Assembly: GCF_902497775.2 (NCBI RefSeq) | Contig: NZ_OZ024668.1 | Coordinates: 3,642,326 to 3,706,325, forward strand | Direction of reading: 5' to 3' | DNA: 64,000 nucleotides | Source of the DNA: Pseudomonas fluorescens | GTDB taxonomy: Bacteria; Pseudomonadota; Gammaproteobacteria; Pseudomonadales; Pseudomonadaceae | Shown: positions 1 to 11,184 of the stretch, piece by piece | Position numbering within the stretch: the first letter of the stretch is position 1 | Layout: each line of letters opens with the position of its first letter | Program-made: the position numbers and the translations under genes | The notes under the pieces: generated by a model | What the model was told of the DNA's origin: nothing | Databases searched by the model: none | What the model saw: the letters and a program-made list of their open reading frames with translations, nothing else

Positions 1-12
1 CAAGCAAAAAAA

Positions 13-74
13 AGCTGCAAGCCAAGCGCGACCTCCTGCTTCTTCTTGAAGCTTGGCGCTTGAAGCTTGCAGCT
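13..74. repeat. Inverted repeat of AAGCTT/GCTGCAAGC-type motifs
   Basis: AGCTGCAAGC at 13-22 is the reverse complement of GCTTGCAGCT at 65-74, and AAGCGC at 24-29 pairs with GCGCTT at 56-61. The stretch is made of iterated AAGCTT/GCTTGAAGC words. Such intergenic repeats are familiar from Pseudomonas genomes. It lies just upstream of the permease and could fold in its leader or terminate a gene outside the window. Confidence 0.5.
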
Positions 75-104
75 CCAAGAATAAAAACAAAACCGAGGTG
101 TTGC

Positions 105-1460
105 ATGTCCGAGTCACGCAAGGCGTACATCCCTGTTGCGCCCCCACGACAGCCACTGCCCCTGTTCCAACTGTTCCTGGTGGGTCTGCAGCATGTGTTG
201 CTGATGTACGGAGGCGCGATTGCCGTGCCGCTGATCATCGGACAAGCCGCCGGACTTTCTCGTGAAGAAGTCGCTTTCCTGATCAATGCCGACCTGCTGG
301 TCGCTGGTGTCGCCACCATCGTCCAGTCGTTCGGCATTGGCGCTGTCGGCATCCGCATGCCGGTGATGATGGGCGCAAGCTTTGCCGCCGTTGGCAGCAT
401 GGTGGCCATGGCCGGCATGCCCGGCGTCGGCCTGCAGGGGATTTTCGGCGCAACCATCGCCGCCGGTTTCTTCGGCATGATCATCGCGCCGTTCATGTCC
501 AAGGTCGTGCGCTTCTTCCCGCCCTTGGTGACCGGCACGGTCATCACCTCGATCGGCCTGTCGCTGTTCCCGGTTGCCGTCAACTGGGCCGGCGGTGGCG
601 CCGATGCCGCGCCCTTCGGCTCCCCCGTCTACCTGATCGTCGCCGGCCTGGTGCTCGCCACCATCCTGCTGATCAACCGCTTCATGCGTGGTTTCTGGGT
701 CAATGTCTCGGTACTGATCGGCATGGGCCTGGGCTACATCATCGCCGGCTCCATCGGCATGGTCGACCTCTCTGGCCTCGGTGAAGCGCCATGGGTACAG
801 GTCGTGACGCCGCTGCATTTCGGCATGCCGACCTTCAGCCTAGCGCCGATCCTGTCGATGTGCCTGGTGGTGGTGATCATCTTCGTCGAGTCCACCGGCA
901 TGTTCCTCGCCCTGGGCAAGGTCACCGACCGTGAAGTTACCCCGGGCATGCTGCGCCGCGGCCTGATGTGCGATGCCGGTGCGTCGTTCGTGGCTGGTTT
1001 TTTCAACACCTTCACCCACTCCTCGTTCGCCCAGAACATCGGCCTGGTGCAGATGACCGGCGTGCGCTGCCGCTACGTCACTGTGGTCGCCGGAGGCTTT
1101 CTGATCCTGCTCAGCCTGCTGCCAAAAGCGGCGTTCCTGATTGCCTCGATTCCGCCTGCGGTACTCGGCGGGGCGTCGATTGCCATGTTCGGCATGGTCG
1201 CCGCCACCGGTATCAAGATCCTTCAGGAAGCCGACATCGCCGACCGCCGCAATCAGTTGCTGGTAGCCGTCAGCGTCGGCATGGGCCTGATCCCGGTGGT
1301 GCGTCCGGAGTTCTTCGCGCAGATGCCGCAGTGGATGGAACCGATCACCCACAGCGGGATTGCCATGGCCACGGTCAGCGCGTTGATCCTCAACCTGCTG
1401 TTCAACATTCTCGGTGGCGCCGAGCGCGCCGCCCACAACGATACCGCCCACCAGCACTGA
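105..1460 (+). CDS. NCS2 family purine (xanthine/urate) permease
   Basis: Inner-membrane nucleobase:cation symporter of the NCS2 (uracil/xanthine permease) family, which brings purine bases or urate in with a cation. The 451-residue protein is hydrophobic throughout, with about a dozen membrane segments, the N-terminal QHVLLMYGGAIAVPLIIG signature, a central FVESTGMFLALGKVT segment and FNTFTHSSFAQNIGLVQMTGV in the second half, all typical of the XanQ/UacT branch. ATG 105 is chosen because GAGGTG sits 4 nt upstream; the frame stays open further 5' only through the repeat. Two Tsx-like outer-membrane channels follow, so purines or nucleosides are the likely cargo. Urate versus xanthine cannot be decided from the sequence. 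Confidence 0.9.
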   Translation: MSESRKAYIPVAPPRQPLPLFQLFLVGLQHVLLMYGGAIAVPLIIGQAAGLSREEVAFLINADLLVAGVATIVQSFGIGAVGIRMPVMMGASFAAVGSMVAMAGMPGVGLQGIFGATIAAGFFGMIIAPFMSKVVRFFPPLVTGTVITSIGLSLFPVAVNWAGGGADAAPFGSPVYLIVAGLVLATILLINRFMRGFWVNVSVLIGMGLGYIIAGSIGMVDLSGLGEAPWVQVVTPLHFGMPTFSLAPILSMCLVVVIIFVESTGMFLALGKVTDREVTPGMLRRGLMCDAGASFVAGFFNTFTHSSFAQNIGLVQMTGVRCRYVTVVAGGFLILLSLLPKAAFLIASIPPAVLGGASIAMFGMVAATGIKILQEADIADRRNQLLVAVSVGMGLIPVVRPEFFAQMPQWMEPITHSGIAMATVSALILNLLFNILGGAERAAHNDTAHQH

Positions 1461-1466
1461 GCCTTT

Positions 1467-1484
1467 GGGCGGCGCTTGCCGCCC
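1467..1484 (+). terminator. Hairpin after permease gene
   Basis: GGGCGGC (1467-1473) pairs with GCCGCCC (1478-1484) around a GCTT loop, 6 nt after the permease stop. There is no T-run, so termination is plausible but unproven. Confidence 0.4.
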
Positions 1485-1513
1485 GGCATCACCCAAGCAA
1501 TACGCAAGGCCGT

Positions 1514-1533
1514 CGACCCGTGGGAGCGGGTCG
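1514..1533. repeat. Small REP-like hairpin
   Basis: CGACCCG (1514-1520) and CGGGTCG (1527-1533) flank TGGGAG. The GGGAGCGGG word resembles the REP elements elsewhere in the window, so this is probably a degenerate member. It lies in the gap between the permease and the first Tsx-like gene. Confidence 0.4.
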
Positions 1534-1594
1534 GCCGGGGCGCTTCGCGCCAAAAAAACCGAAAACCAACAATAACAAAGCCGGGAATCACAAC

Positions 1595-2380
1595 ATGAAA
1601 GGCATCACCACTTCCCTCCTGCTGGGTAGCGGCCTGCTGGCCACCTTGCCAGCCACCGCAGGGGACTTGCTGCTCTGGCACACCAACAGCCTCACCTACC
1701 TCTACGGCAAGGACTTCCAGGTCAACCCTGCGATCCAGCAGACGGTGACCTTCGAACATGCCAACAAGTGGAAGTACGGCGACACCTTCCTGTTCATCGA
1801 CAAGATTTTCTACAACGGCGGCACCGACCGCAACAAAGGCAACAACACCTACTACGGTGAGTTCAGCCCGCGCCTGTCCCTGGGCAAGATCTTCGATCGC
1901 AAGTTCGAGTTCGGCCCGATCAAGGACGTCCTGATCGCCATGACCTACGAGTCTGGCGAAGGCGACAACGAGGCCTACCTGATCGGCCCCGGGTTTGACC
2001 TGGCGATCCCCGGCTTCAACTACTTCACCCTCAACATCATGCAGCGCAACACCGAAGGCAGCCGCCCGGGTGATCGCGTCTGGCAGATTACCCCGACCTT
2101 CTCCTACACCATCCCCGTGGGCAAATCCGACGTCCTGATCGACGGCTACATGGACTGGGTGGTGGACAACGACCAGAGCCGGCGCGGTACCTACCACGCC
2201 AACCTGCAGTTCAACCCGCAGGTCAAATACGACCTGGGCAAGGCCCTGAACCTGGGCGCCAAACAGCTGTACGTGGGTATCGAATACAGCTACTGGAAAG
2301 ACAAATACGGTATCGAGAACAGTGGAAAGCTCGACACCAATCAGAGCGTCACCAGCGCCCTGGTTAAGGTTCACTTCTAA
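1595..2380 (+). CDS. Tsx-like nucleoside channel, outer membrane (copy 1)
   Basis: Outer-membrane beta-barrel of the nucleoside-specific channel (Tsx, PF03502) type, expected to let nucleosides or purine bases into the periplasm. The 261-residue product has a signal peptide ending near LPATAG, alternating aromatic beta-strands (for example TNSLTYLYGKDFQVNP) and a C-terminal aromatic residue (VKVHF) as expected for BAM recognition. ATG 1595 is chosen because the signal peptide begins there; the open frame further 5' overlaps the permease gene antiparallel in composition and has no start signal. It is a tandem paralogue of the next gene and lies downstream of the purine permease, which supports a joint uptake role. 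Confidence 0.88.
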   Translation: MKGITTSLLLGSGLLATLPATAGDLLLWHTNSLTYLYGKDFQVNPAIQQTVTFEHANKWKYGDTFLFIDKIFYNGGTDRNKGNNTYYGEFSPRLSLGKIFDRKFEFGPIKDVLIAMTYESGEGDNEAYLIGPGFDLAIPGFNYFTLNIMQRNTEGSRPGDRVWQITPTFSYTIPVGKSDVLIDGYMDWVVDNDQSRRGTYHANLQFNPQVKYDLGKALNLGAKQLYVGIEYSYWKDKYGIENSGKLDTNQSVTSALVKVHF

Positions 2381-2742
2381 AAGCTGACCGAACGCACAAT
2401 TTTTGCCCCACCCGCTCCAGGACGGAGCACTTGAGGACCGGCGCGCAAGCCAGTAATCTGCGCGCCCCCTCGATCAGGGCAGGACGGATCCTGCCTGCGT
2501 TTGCTGACCGCTCAGTCAATGAATTCGGGCGGTTGGCAAGCGTCACGCCAACCTGAAATACCCATTTCAACTGTTCAGAAAGACGTCGAGCAGGATTGCT
2601 TGTGACTGACCCGGAAGGTTGGCCCAGCGCTTGCCAAATAGCTGTGGCCAATCGAAAAAAACTGACCCGCAAGACAAGTATTTACCCAGAAGGTGCCACA
2701 CCAGAGCACCCATAAAGAATCAATCAAGGGAGCAACTACGCG
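2381..2742. other. Intergenic region between the two Tsx-like genes
   Basis: 362 bp with no convincing gene. It holds a hairpin (GGCAGGA 2478-2484 / TCCTGCC 2489-2495, loop CGGA) that may end the first tsx transcript, and a TGAC-N6-GTCA element at 2505-2518. TGAC/GTCA half-sites resemble RutR/FadR-type operators but the match is weak. A purine-rich AAGGGAGC at about 2727-2734 precedes the second tsx start. Confidence 0.4.
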
Positions 2743-3531
2743 ATGCGTATTACCAACAGCCTGATCCTCGCCAGCGGCCTGCTGGCGGCCAGCACCGGCG
2801 CCAGCGCCGGTGATCTGCTGCAATGGCAGAACAACAGCCTGACCTACCTGTGGGGCAAGAACTTCGCCGTCAACCCGTCGATCCAGCAGACCGTGACCTT
2901 CGAGCACGCCGATGGCTGGAAGTACGGTGACAACTTCATCTTCGTCGACAAGATCTTCTACAACGGCGACAAGGACTTCAACAACGGCCCCAACACCTAC
3001 TACGGCGAGATCAGCCCGCGCCTGTCGTTCGGCAAGATCTTCGACCAGAAGCTGGCCTTCGGCCCGGTCAAGGACGTGCTGCTGGCCATGACCTACGAGT
3101 TTGGCGAGGGTGACACCGAGTCCTACCTGATCGGCCCGGGCTTCGACCTGGACATCCCAGGCTTCGATTACTTCCAGCTGAACTTCTACCAGCGCAACAC
3201 CGAAGGCAGCCGCGCCGGTGACAATGTCTGGCAGATCACCCCGGTTTGGTCCTACACCATCCCTGTGGGCAAATCCGACATCCTCATCGATGGTTTCATG
3301 GACTGGGTCGTGGATAACGACGCCACCAGCCGCCGTGGCACCTACCACGCCAACCTGCACTTCAACCCACAGGTCAAATACGACCTGGGCAAGGCGTTGA
3401 ACTGGGGTGAGAAGCAGTTGTATGTCGGTTTCGAATACGACTACTGGAAGAACAAGTACGGTATCAAGGACAGCGACGCCTTCGACACCGACCAGAACAC
3501 TGCCAGCTTCCTGGTTAAAGTGCACTTCTGA
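2743..3531 (+). CDS. Tsx-like nucleoside channel, outer membrane (copy 2)
   Basis: Second Tsx-family outer-membrane channel, 262 residues, closely related to the upstream copy. Shared blocks include [43 protein letters not shown] and RRGTYHANL. The signal peptide ends near ASTGASAG and the protein ends in VKVHF, identical to copy 1. A 362-bp gap with its own hairpin separates the copies, so this gene may have its own promoter. The divergence is mostly in N-terminal and loop positions, which could mean different ligand preference; this is inference. Confidence 0.88.
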   Translation: MRITNSLILASGLLAASTGASAGDLLQWQNNSLTYLWGKNFAVNPSIQQTVTFEHADGWKYGDNFIFVDKIFYNGDKDFNNGPNTYYGEISPRLSFGKIFDQKLAFGPVKDVLLAMTYEFGEGDTESYLIGPGFDLDIPGFDYFQLNFYQRNTEGSRAGDNVWQITPVWSYTIPVGKSDILIDGFMDWVVDNDATSRRGTYHANLHFNPQVKYDLGKALNWGEKQLYVGFEYDYWKNKYGIKDSDAFDTDQNTASFLVKVHF

Positions 3532-3547
3532 TTACTACACTCTAATA

Positions 3548-3574
3548 GACCGTGCCCCTTGCCAGGGCACGGTC
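3548..3574 (+). terminator. Terminator-like hairpin after tsx copy 2
   Basis: Perfect 10-bp stem GACCGTGCCC (3548-3557) / GGGCACGGTC (3565-3574) with a 7-nt loop, 17 nt after the stop codon. It sits between convergent genes and lacks a clean T-run; it may work in both directions. Confidence 0.6.
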
Positions 3575-3629
3575 ATATTACAAATATTAACTTTCCTACA
3601 CACAATAAATAAACTTCCTACAAATAAAA

Positions 3630-3947
3630 TCAACATACATCCTGGCGGCGTGCATTCAGCCGCACATAAAGAAACACCGCAATCAGCGTCGGCACCATTA
3701 CCCCTACTACAAGCAACCCGAACAACACCACCCGATCGCTTACCAGGCGAAAGACATCCAGCAGTAGCAACCCCAGGCAGACCAGTGCCCCGACTGTGCC
3801 GGTATACAGGCTAGCGCCCGCCGACAGGCCGGGCATACCCCTGCGCGCGTTCAGCAGCACCAGGACGCACAGGCCGGTCCAGGCCAATGCTGCAAGCATA
3901 TACAAGCCAAGATGAAAGGCACCGTAGGTCAATGTTTTTAACGGCAT
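3630..3947 (-). CDS. Small membrane protein of unknown function
   Basis: 105-residue protein with about three predicted membrane segments (around residues 5-30, 45-65 and 72-95) and a short basic C-terminus (RLNARRQDVC). ATG 3947 is preferred because AGGGA lies 7 nt upstream; a longer open frame 5' reaches 4082 but has no comparable signal. It diverges from the sulfatase-fold gene at 4135. No family is recognised and no function is claimed. Confidence 0.55.
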   Translation of the reverse strand: MPLKTLTYGAFHLGLYMLAALAWTGLCVLVLLNARRGMPGLSAGASLYTGTVGALVCLGLLLLDVFRLVSDRVVLFGLLVVGVMVPTLIAVFLYVRLNARRQDVC

Positions 3948-4134
3948 ATGCAAATTCCCTGTCAATGAGGCAAAGGCAGCCGATACGACCGCCATTGATG
4001 CAATCCTTTGCAAGTAAGAGCGCACCACTATAAACCAGAGGAAAAACTTCTCCACTGCATTTATTTGACAAATTTTTCTCACCTCCAGCGTTAGTTTGCC
4101 GGCCCTTCTCTTTCGCTATAACAAGGCAAACGCC

Positions 4135-6081
4135 ATGCACGCTATCCGCTCAGCGCCGGTGCGCTATTTACTGTTATTGACCTCGATGTGGTTATTTACA
4201 TTCCTGATAACCAGAAGCATCCTGTACTTCACCCATTTGAGCGAAGCCGGCGGGAGTTTTTTCTCGATCTTCGTCACCGGTTTCGTCTACGACCTAAGTT
4301 TCCTGGTATACGCCGCCCTGCCCCTGGCCTTGTATCTGCTGGTGTGCCCGGCGCGTGCCTGGCGTCTGCGCCTGCACCGCGGGCTGCTGCGTGTCGCGCT
4401 GTGTGCCAGCCTGTACCTGATGTTGTTCGTGGCGGTTGCCGAAGGGTTGTTCTGGGACGAGTTCGGTGTGCGCTTCAACTTCATCGCCGTGGATTACCTG
4501 GTGTATTCCGATGAGGTGCTGAACAACATTCTCGAGTCTTATCCCATCGGCCTGATCCTCAGCGTGCTGGCACTGCTGGCCGCAGTGCTGACGCTGGCGC
4601 TACGCGCCCCCTTGCGCCAGGCTCTGGACGCACCCTTGCCCAGTACTCGTCAGCGCCTGGCTGGCTTTGCCGGCCTGACCCTGCTGGCAGGCGCCTGTCT
4701 GTTGCTGATCAACCAGGACATGCCACGTGGCCAAGGCGGCAATGCCTATGCCCGTGAACTGGCCAGCAATGGGCCTTATCAATTCTTCGCCGCATTTCGC
4801 AACAACGAACTGGACTACTCGCAGTTCTATGGCAGCCTGGCGCAAAACGCTTCGACCCAGCTGATCCGCGCCGAACTGCAGGAACCCAATAGCCGCTTCA
4901 TCGACCAGGAGCCCATGGGCATTCGCCGCGAAATTACCCACGCTGGCACCCCGCGCACGCCCAACATCGTTCTGGTTACGATCGAAAGCCTGAGTGCCAA
5001 ATACCTGGGCAGCAACGGCGATACGCGCAACCTTACGCCCAACCTCGATGCGTTGCGCAAACAGAGCCTGTACTTCAACAACTTCTATGCCACCGGCACC
5101 CGTACCGACCGCGGTCTGGAGGCCATCACCCTGTCAATGCCGCCGACACCGGGCCGCTCGATCGTAAAGCGCATCGGTCGCGAAAGCGGGTTTGCCAGCC
5201 TTGGCCAACAATTGTCGGAAGTGGGTTATGACAGCGTGTTCGTCTATGGCGGGCGCGGCTACTTCGACAACATGAACGCCTTCTTCAGCGGCAACGGTTA
5301 TCGCATCGTCGACCAGAGCAGCGTGGATGACGCCGAGATCAGCTTCAAGAATGCCTGGGGCATATCCGATGAAGACCTGTACCGCCAGGCGATCAAACTG
5401 GCAGATGCCGACCATGCCAACCAGGTGCCGTTCTTTCTGCAGTTGATGACCACCTCCAACCATCGCCCCTACACTTTCCCCGAAGGTCGCATCGACATTC
5501 CTTCTGGCAATGGTCGCGACGGTGCGGTGAAGTACACCGACTATGCGATCGGACGCTTCCTCGAACAGGCACGCAGCAAGCCCTGGTTCGACAATACCCT
5601 GTTCATTTTTGTCGCCGACCACACGGCGGGCAGTGCCGGCAAGGAAGACCTGCCAGTGAGCAATTACCAGATCCCACTGTTCATTTATGCGCCGAAACTG
5701 ATCGAAGCACGCGAGGAAGCGAAACTGGCCAGCCAGATCGACCTGGCGCCAACCCTGCTCGGCCTGCTGAACATGAGCTACACCTCGACCTTCTTCGGTC
5801 GCGATCTGCAGCAGGACGATGGCCTGGCGCCACGGGTGCTGATCGGTAACTACCAGCACCTGGGCCTGTTCGACGGCCAGGACCTGGCGATCCTCAGCCC
5901 TCGCGACGGCCTGCGCCGGCATAATCAGGCTCTGGGCGAAAGCCGCGAGGTGAGTAGCGACAAGAGCGATCCGCTGATCCAGCGCGCCATCGCCTACTAC
6001 CAGGTGGCCAGCTACGGCTTTACCCACCACCTGCTCGACTGGCTGCCATCGCCCGACGAACGCACGGCACTGAAGAACTGA
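4135..6081 (+). CDS. LtaS/OpgB-like sulfatase-fold membrane phosphotransferase
   Basis: 648-residue inner-membrane protein with about five N-terminal membrane segments followed by a periplasmic alkaline-phosphatase/sulfatase-fold domain (PF00884). Visible active-site elements are NIVLVTIES (metal-binding E284), the candidate Thr nucleophile in GTRTDRG (T324), SNHRPYTFP (H443) and VADHTAG (D495, H496). The order matches lipoteichoic-acid synthase and phosphoglycerol transferases. Gram-negative bacteria lack LTA, so a phosphoglycerol or phosphoethanolamine transferase acting on periplasmic glucans or lipid is more likely. ATG 4135 has AAGG upstream and starts just before the first hydrophobic segment. 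Transcribed away from the small membrane protein at 3947. Confidence 0.82.
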   Translation: MHAIRSAPVRYLLLLTSMWLFTFLITRSILYFTHLSEAGGSFFSIFVTGFVYDLSFLVYAALPLALYLLVCPARAWRLRLHRGLLRVALCASLYLMLFVAVAEGLFWDEFGVRFNFIAVDYLVYSDEVLNNILESYPIGLILSVLALLAAVLTLALRAPLRQALDAPLPSTRQRLAGFAGLTLLAGACLLLINQDMPRGQGGNAYARELASNGPYQFFAAFRNNELDYSQFYGSLAQNASTQLIRAELQEPNSRFIDQEPMGIRREITHAGTPRTPNIVLVTIESLSAKYLGSNGDTRNLTPNLDALRKQSLYFNNFYATGTRTDRGLEAITLSMPPTPGRSIVKRIGRESGFASLGQQLSEVGYDSVFVYGGRGYFDNMNAFFSGNGYRIVDQSSVDDAEISFKNAWGISDEDLYRQAIKLADADHANQVPFFLQLMTTSNHRPYTFPEGRIDIPSGNGRDGAVKYTDYAIGRFLEQARSKPWFDNTLFIFVADHTAGSAGKEDLPVSNYQIPLFIYAPKLIEAREEAKLASQIDLAPTLLGLLNMSYTSTFFGRDLQQDDGLAPRVLIGNYQHLGLFDGQDLAILSPRDGLRRHNQALGESREVSSDKSDPLIQRAIAYYQVASYGFTHHLLDWLPSPDERTALKN

Positions 6082-6096
6082 TCGGCCCCCTCGAAA

Positions 6097-7005
<909 letters not shown>

Positions 7006-7151
7006 GTTTGCCTGATTCCAGCGGGTTGAGAGGGCCACAGTCTAGCTCAAAGTCGCCACCTTGAGCCGCTTGCGAACGCGGTGCTACCATGCGCAACCGC
7101 CCTCCCAGGCCCGGTGCCGCCAGCGGCCAGACACGAGGAACAGCGTCAACC

Positions 7152-7760
7152 ATGAGCAGCATTCGCGAGCGCAACAAAGAACTGATCCTGCGCGCGGCCA
7201 GTGAAGAGTTTGCCGACAAGGGCTTCGCTGCCACCAAGACCAGCGACATCGCGGCCAAGGCCGGCCTGCCCAAGCCCAACGTCTACTACTACTTCAAGTC
7301 CAAGGAAAACCTCTACCGCGAGGTCCTGGAAAGTATCATCGAGCCGATCATGCAGGCGTCGACACCGTTCAATGCCGACGGCGATCCCAAAGAAGTATTG
7401 AGCGCCTACATCCGCTCCAAGGTGCGCATCTCCCGCGACCTGCCGTTTGCTTCCAAGGTATTTGCCAGCGAGATCATGCACGGCGCGCCGCACCTGAGCC
7501 CGAGCCAGGTCGAGCAGCTCAATGACCAGGCCCGGCACAACATCGAATGCATCCAGGCCTGGATCGACCGCGGCCAGATCGCCAAGCTCGACCCGCATCA
7601 TCTGATGTTCAGCATCTGGGCGGCGACCCAGACCTACGCTGACTTCGACTGGCAGATTTCGGTGGTCACCGGCAAGGCCAAGCTGGATGACAGCGACTAC
7701 GAGGCGGCGGCGCAGACCATCATTCGCCTGGTGCTCAAAGGGTGTGAGCCGGACGCTTGA
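7152..7760 (+). CDS. TetR-family regulator, RutR-like
   Basis: 202-residue one-component repressor. The N-terminal helix-turn-helix is clear (ASEEFADKGFAATKTSDIAAKAGLPKPNVYYYFKSKENLY split over residues 16-55). The C-terminal part, with SEIMHGAPHL and MFSIWAATQTYADFDWQ, resembles the TetR_C_3 domain of RutR, the uracil-responsive regulator of pyrimidine/purine use. GAGGA lies upstream of ATG 7152. The neighbourhood (purine permease, Tsx channels, glyoxylate operon) supports a role in purine catabolism, but its ligand and targets are inferred. Confidence 0.85.
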   Translation: MSSIRERNKELILRAASEEFADKGFAATKTSDIAAKAGLPKPNVYYYFKSKENLYREVLESIIEPIMQASTPFNADGDPKEVLSAYIRSKVRISRDLPFASKVFASEIMHGAPHLSPSQVEQLNDQARHNIECIQAWIDRGQIAKLDPHHLMFSIWAATQTYADFDWQISVVTGKAKLDDSDYEAAAQTIIRLVLKGCEPDA

Positions 7761-7774
7761 TCGGTGGTGTATTT

Positions 7775-7837
7775 ATCGCGGGGCAAGCCCGCTCCCACAG
7801 AGATAGCTGTAGTCCTGTGGGAGACTTGACCCGCGAT
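7775..7837. repeat. REP element pair
   Basis: ATCGCGGG (7775-7782) pairs with CCCGCGAT (7830-7837), and CTCCCACAG (7792-7800) pairs with CTGTGGGAG (7815-7823). This is a slightly decayed copy of the Pseudomonas REP inverted pair at 14869-14922, between convergent genes. Confidence 0.8.
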
Positions 7838-7842
7838 AGGCC

Positions 7843-8283
7843 TTAAGCCGCTACCCCCGCATCCGCCGTCAACCCCGCCTCCTCAATCGCACTGATCGCG
7901 CACTGCTCGTCGATATCCGAGGTATCGCCACTGATACCGATCGCCCCGAGCACCACGCCCTGCTGATTACGAATCAGCACTCCACCCGGCGCCGGCACCA
8001 CCGGGCTTTGACCCAAACCGTTTAGCGCGGCGAAAAACGCCGGGCGCTGTTGTGCGTCCAGCGCCAGCAGGCGCGAGCCCTTGCCCAGGGCGATCGCGCC
8101 CCAGGCCTTGCCCATCGCCACTTGTGGACGCAACAGGCTGGCGCCGTCTTCTCGCTGCAGGGCCAGTAGGTGCCCTCCGTTATCCAGCACCGCCACGGTC
8201 AACGGCGCGGAGGAGATCTTGCGCCCGGCAACCAGCGCAGCGTTCACCAGGCTGACAGCGACTTTCAAGGTCAAAGCGTTCAT
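7843..8283 (-). CDS. GlcG/HbpS family protein (PF03928)
   Basis: 146-residue soluble protein of the GlcG/HbpS domain family: it begins with a helical segment (VAVSLVNAALVAGRKI), then PLTVAVLDNGGHLLALQREDGAS and ends with the glycine-rich GGVLIRNQQGVVLGAIGISGDTSDIDEQ, the family hallmark. GlcG-like proteins often sit with glycolate/glyoxylate genes, and here it diverges from gcl across a 256-bp regulatory region. Biochemical role is not established; some relatives bind haem. Confidence 0.85.
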   Translation of the reverse strand: MNALTLKVAVSLVNAALVAGRKISSAPLTVAVLDNGGHLLALQREDGASLLRPQVAMGKAWGAIALGKGSRLLALDAQQRPAFFAALNGLGQSPVVPAPGGVLIRNQQGVVLGAIGISGDTSDIDEQCAISAIEEAGLTADAGVAA

Positions 8284-8363
8284 GGAAAGGTCCTCTTGTT
8301 GTTAGAAGCCCGAGGGCAGGTGTAAAAATCAATAGAACAAATAGAACACAATTGCGAATATTT

Positions 8364-8373
8364 TTGTATACAA
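8364..8373. promoter_or_regulatory. Operator-like palindrome TTGTATACAA (site 1)
   Basis: Perfect 10-bp palindrome in the gap between the divergent GlcG-like gene and gcl. The word is typical of GntR-family (FCD subgroup) operators. The same word recurs at 8504-8513. No GntR gene is visible in this window. Confidence 0.6.
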
Positions 8374-8458
8374 TAATTTCGACGCGATGAACCAATTCTG
8401 ACGAAATGCCATTTTTAAAGGCTTCCCGACGAAAGCGCCGATCGCCGATGAAAATGGA

Positions 8459-8488
8459 TTGACCAGAGTCGTCTGCCGTGAATACACT
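8459..8488 (+). promoter_or_regulatory. Candidate sigma70 promoter of gcl
   Basis: TTGACC (8459-8464, 5 of 6 to -35 consensus), an 18-bp spacer, and TACACT (8483-8488, 4 of 6 to -10). Transcription would start near 8495, so the TTGTATACAA site at 8504 would overlap the initially transcribed region, a classic position for repression. Confidence 0.45.
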
Positions 8489-8503
8489 CTGGTAAAAAGC
8501 CAT

Positions 8504-8513
8504 TTGTATACAA
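8504..8513. promoter_or_regulatory. Operator-like palindrome TTGTATACAA (site 2)
   Basis: Second perfect copy of the palindrome, 140 bp from the first and 27 nt before the gcl start. The two copies frame the divergent regulatory region, which suggests one regulator controls both gcl and the GlcG-like gene. Confidence 0.65.
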
Positions 8514-8539
8514 TTACAAAATCAAAGAGGCACAAAACC

Positions 8540-10315
<1,776 letters not shown>

Positions 10316-10325
10316 TCGCTGCGAA

Positions 10326-10358
10326 GGCCCTGTTGCCGAGTGCACAGGGCCCCTTTTT
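10326..10358 (+). terminator. Intra-operon terminator/attenuator between gcl and hyi
   Basis: GGCCCTGT (10326-10333) pairs perfectly with ACAGGGCC (10344-10351) around a 10-nt loop, followed by CC and TTTTT (10354-10358). This is a textbook intrinsic terminator, 10 nt after the gcl stop and directly before the AAGGAG of hyi. It probably lowers expression of the downstream genes relative to gcl. Confidence 0.75.
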
Positions 10359-10372
10359 GCAAGGAGACAACC

Positions 10373-11155
10373 ATGCCACGTTTTGCCGCCAACCTGTCCA
10401 TGCTGTTCACCGAGCAGGACTTCCTCGCCCGTTTCAAGGCTGCTGCCGACGCCGGCTTCAGCGGTGTCGAGTACCTGTTCCCCTACGACTTCAGCTCGGC
10501 TGAAATCAAGCAGCAGCTCGATGCCCACGGCCTGACCCAGGTGCTGTTCAACCTGCCGGCCGGCGATTGGGCCAAAGGTGATCGCGGTATCGCCTGCGAT
10601 CCGGCCCGTGTCGAGCAGTTCCGCGCAGGCGTGGACCTGGCCATCGCTTACGCCCAGGTACTGGGCAATACCCAGGTCAACTGCCTGGCCGGTATCCGTC
10701 CACAAGGTCCGGACTGCGCCAGCGTGCGCAAGACCTTCGTCGACAACCTGAAATTTGCCGCCGACAAACTGCAAGCCGCCGGGATCAAGCTGGTCATGGA
10801 AATGATCAACACCCGCGACATCCCGGGTTTCTACCTGAACACCACCAAACAGGCCCTGGAAATCCAGGCCGAAGTCGGCAGCAGCAACCTGTTCCTGCAG
10901 TACGACATCTACCACATGCAAATCATGGAGGGGGATCTTGCCCGCACCATGGAAAGCAACCTGGCCAAGATCAACCACATCCAGCTGGCCGACAACCCTG
11001 GGCGCAACGAGCCGGGCACTGGCGAGATCAACTACCGCTTCCTCTTCGAACACCTGGACCGCATCGGCTACCAGGGTTGGGTGGGCTGTGAATACAAGCC
11101 GCTGACCACCACCGAAGCGGGCCTTGGCTGGCTGAAGACCCATAACGCGATCTGA
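10373..11155 (+). CDS. hyi: Hydroxypyruvate isomerase
   Basis: Interconverts hydroxypyruvate and tartronate semialdehyde, feeding the glyoxylate-to-glycerate route. 260 residues of TIM-barrel AP-endonuclease-2 fold: MPRFAANLSMLFTE at the N-terminus, NLPAGDWAKGDRG, metal-site segments LVMEMINTRDIPGF and QYDIYHMQIMEGD, then INHIQLADNPGRNEPGTGEINY, and WVGCEYKP near the end. The expected two Glu, Asp and His ligands are seen in these blocks. AAGGAG precedes ATG 10373 by 6-7 nt. Confidence 0.96.
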   Translation: MPRFAANLSMLFTEQDFLARFKAAADAGFSGVEYLFPYDFSSAEIKQQLDAHGLTQVLFNLPAGDWAKGDRGIACDPARVEQFRAGVDLAIAYAQVLGNTQVNCLAGIRPQGPDCASVRKTFVDNLKFAADKLQAAGIKLVMEMINTRDIPGFYLNTTKQALEIQAEVGSSNLFLQYDIYHMQIMEGDLARTMESNLAKINHIQLADNPGRNEPGTGEINYRFLFEHLDRIGYQGWVGCEYKPLTTTEAGLGWLKTHNAI

Positions 11156-11184
11156 CCTGCACACAATTACAAGAGGCATTTCTC

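Noticed and set aside
968..1594. N-terminal extension of the first Tsx-like protein
   Set aside because: The frame stays open upstream through the permease gene, but the signal peptide at 1595 fixes the real start.
8459..8474. RutR-type operator (TTGACCA-NN-TGGTCAA) at the gcl promoter
   Set aside because: The first half-site is exact, but the second half (GTCGTCT) does not match; better read as the -35 box.
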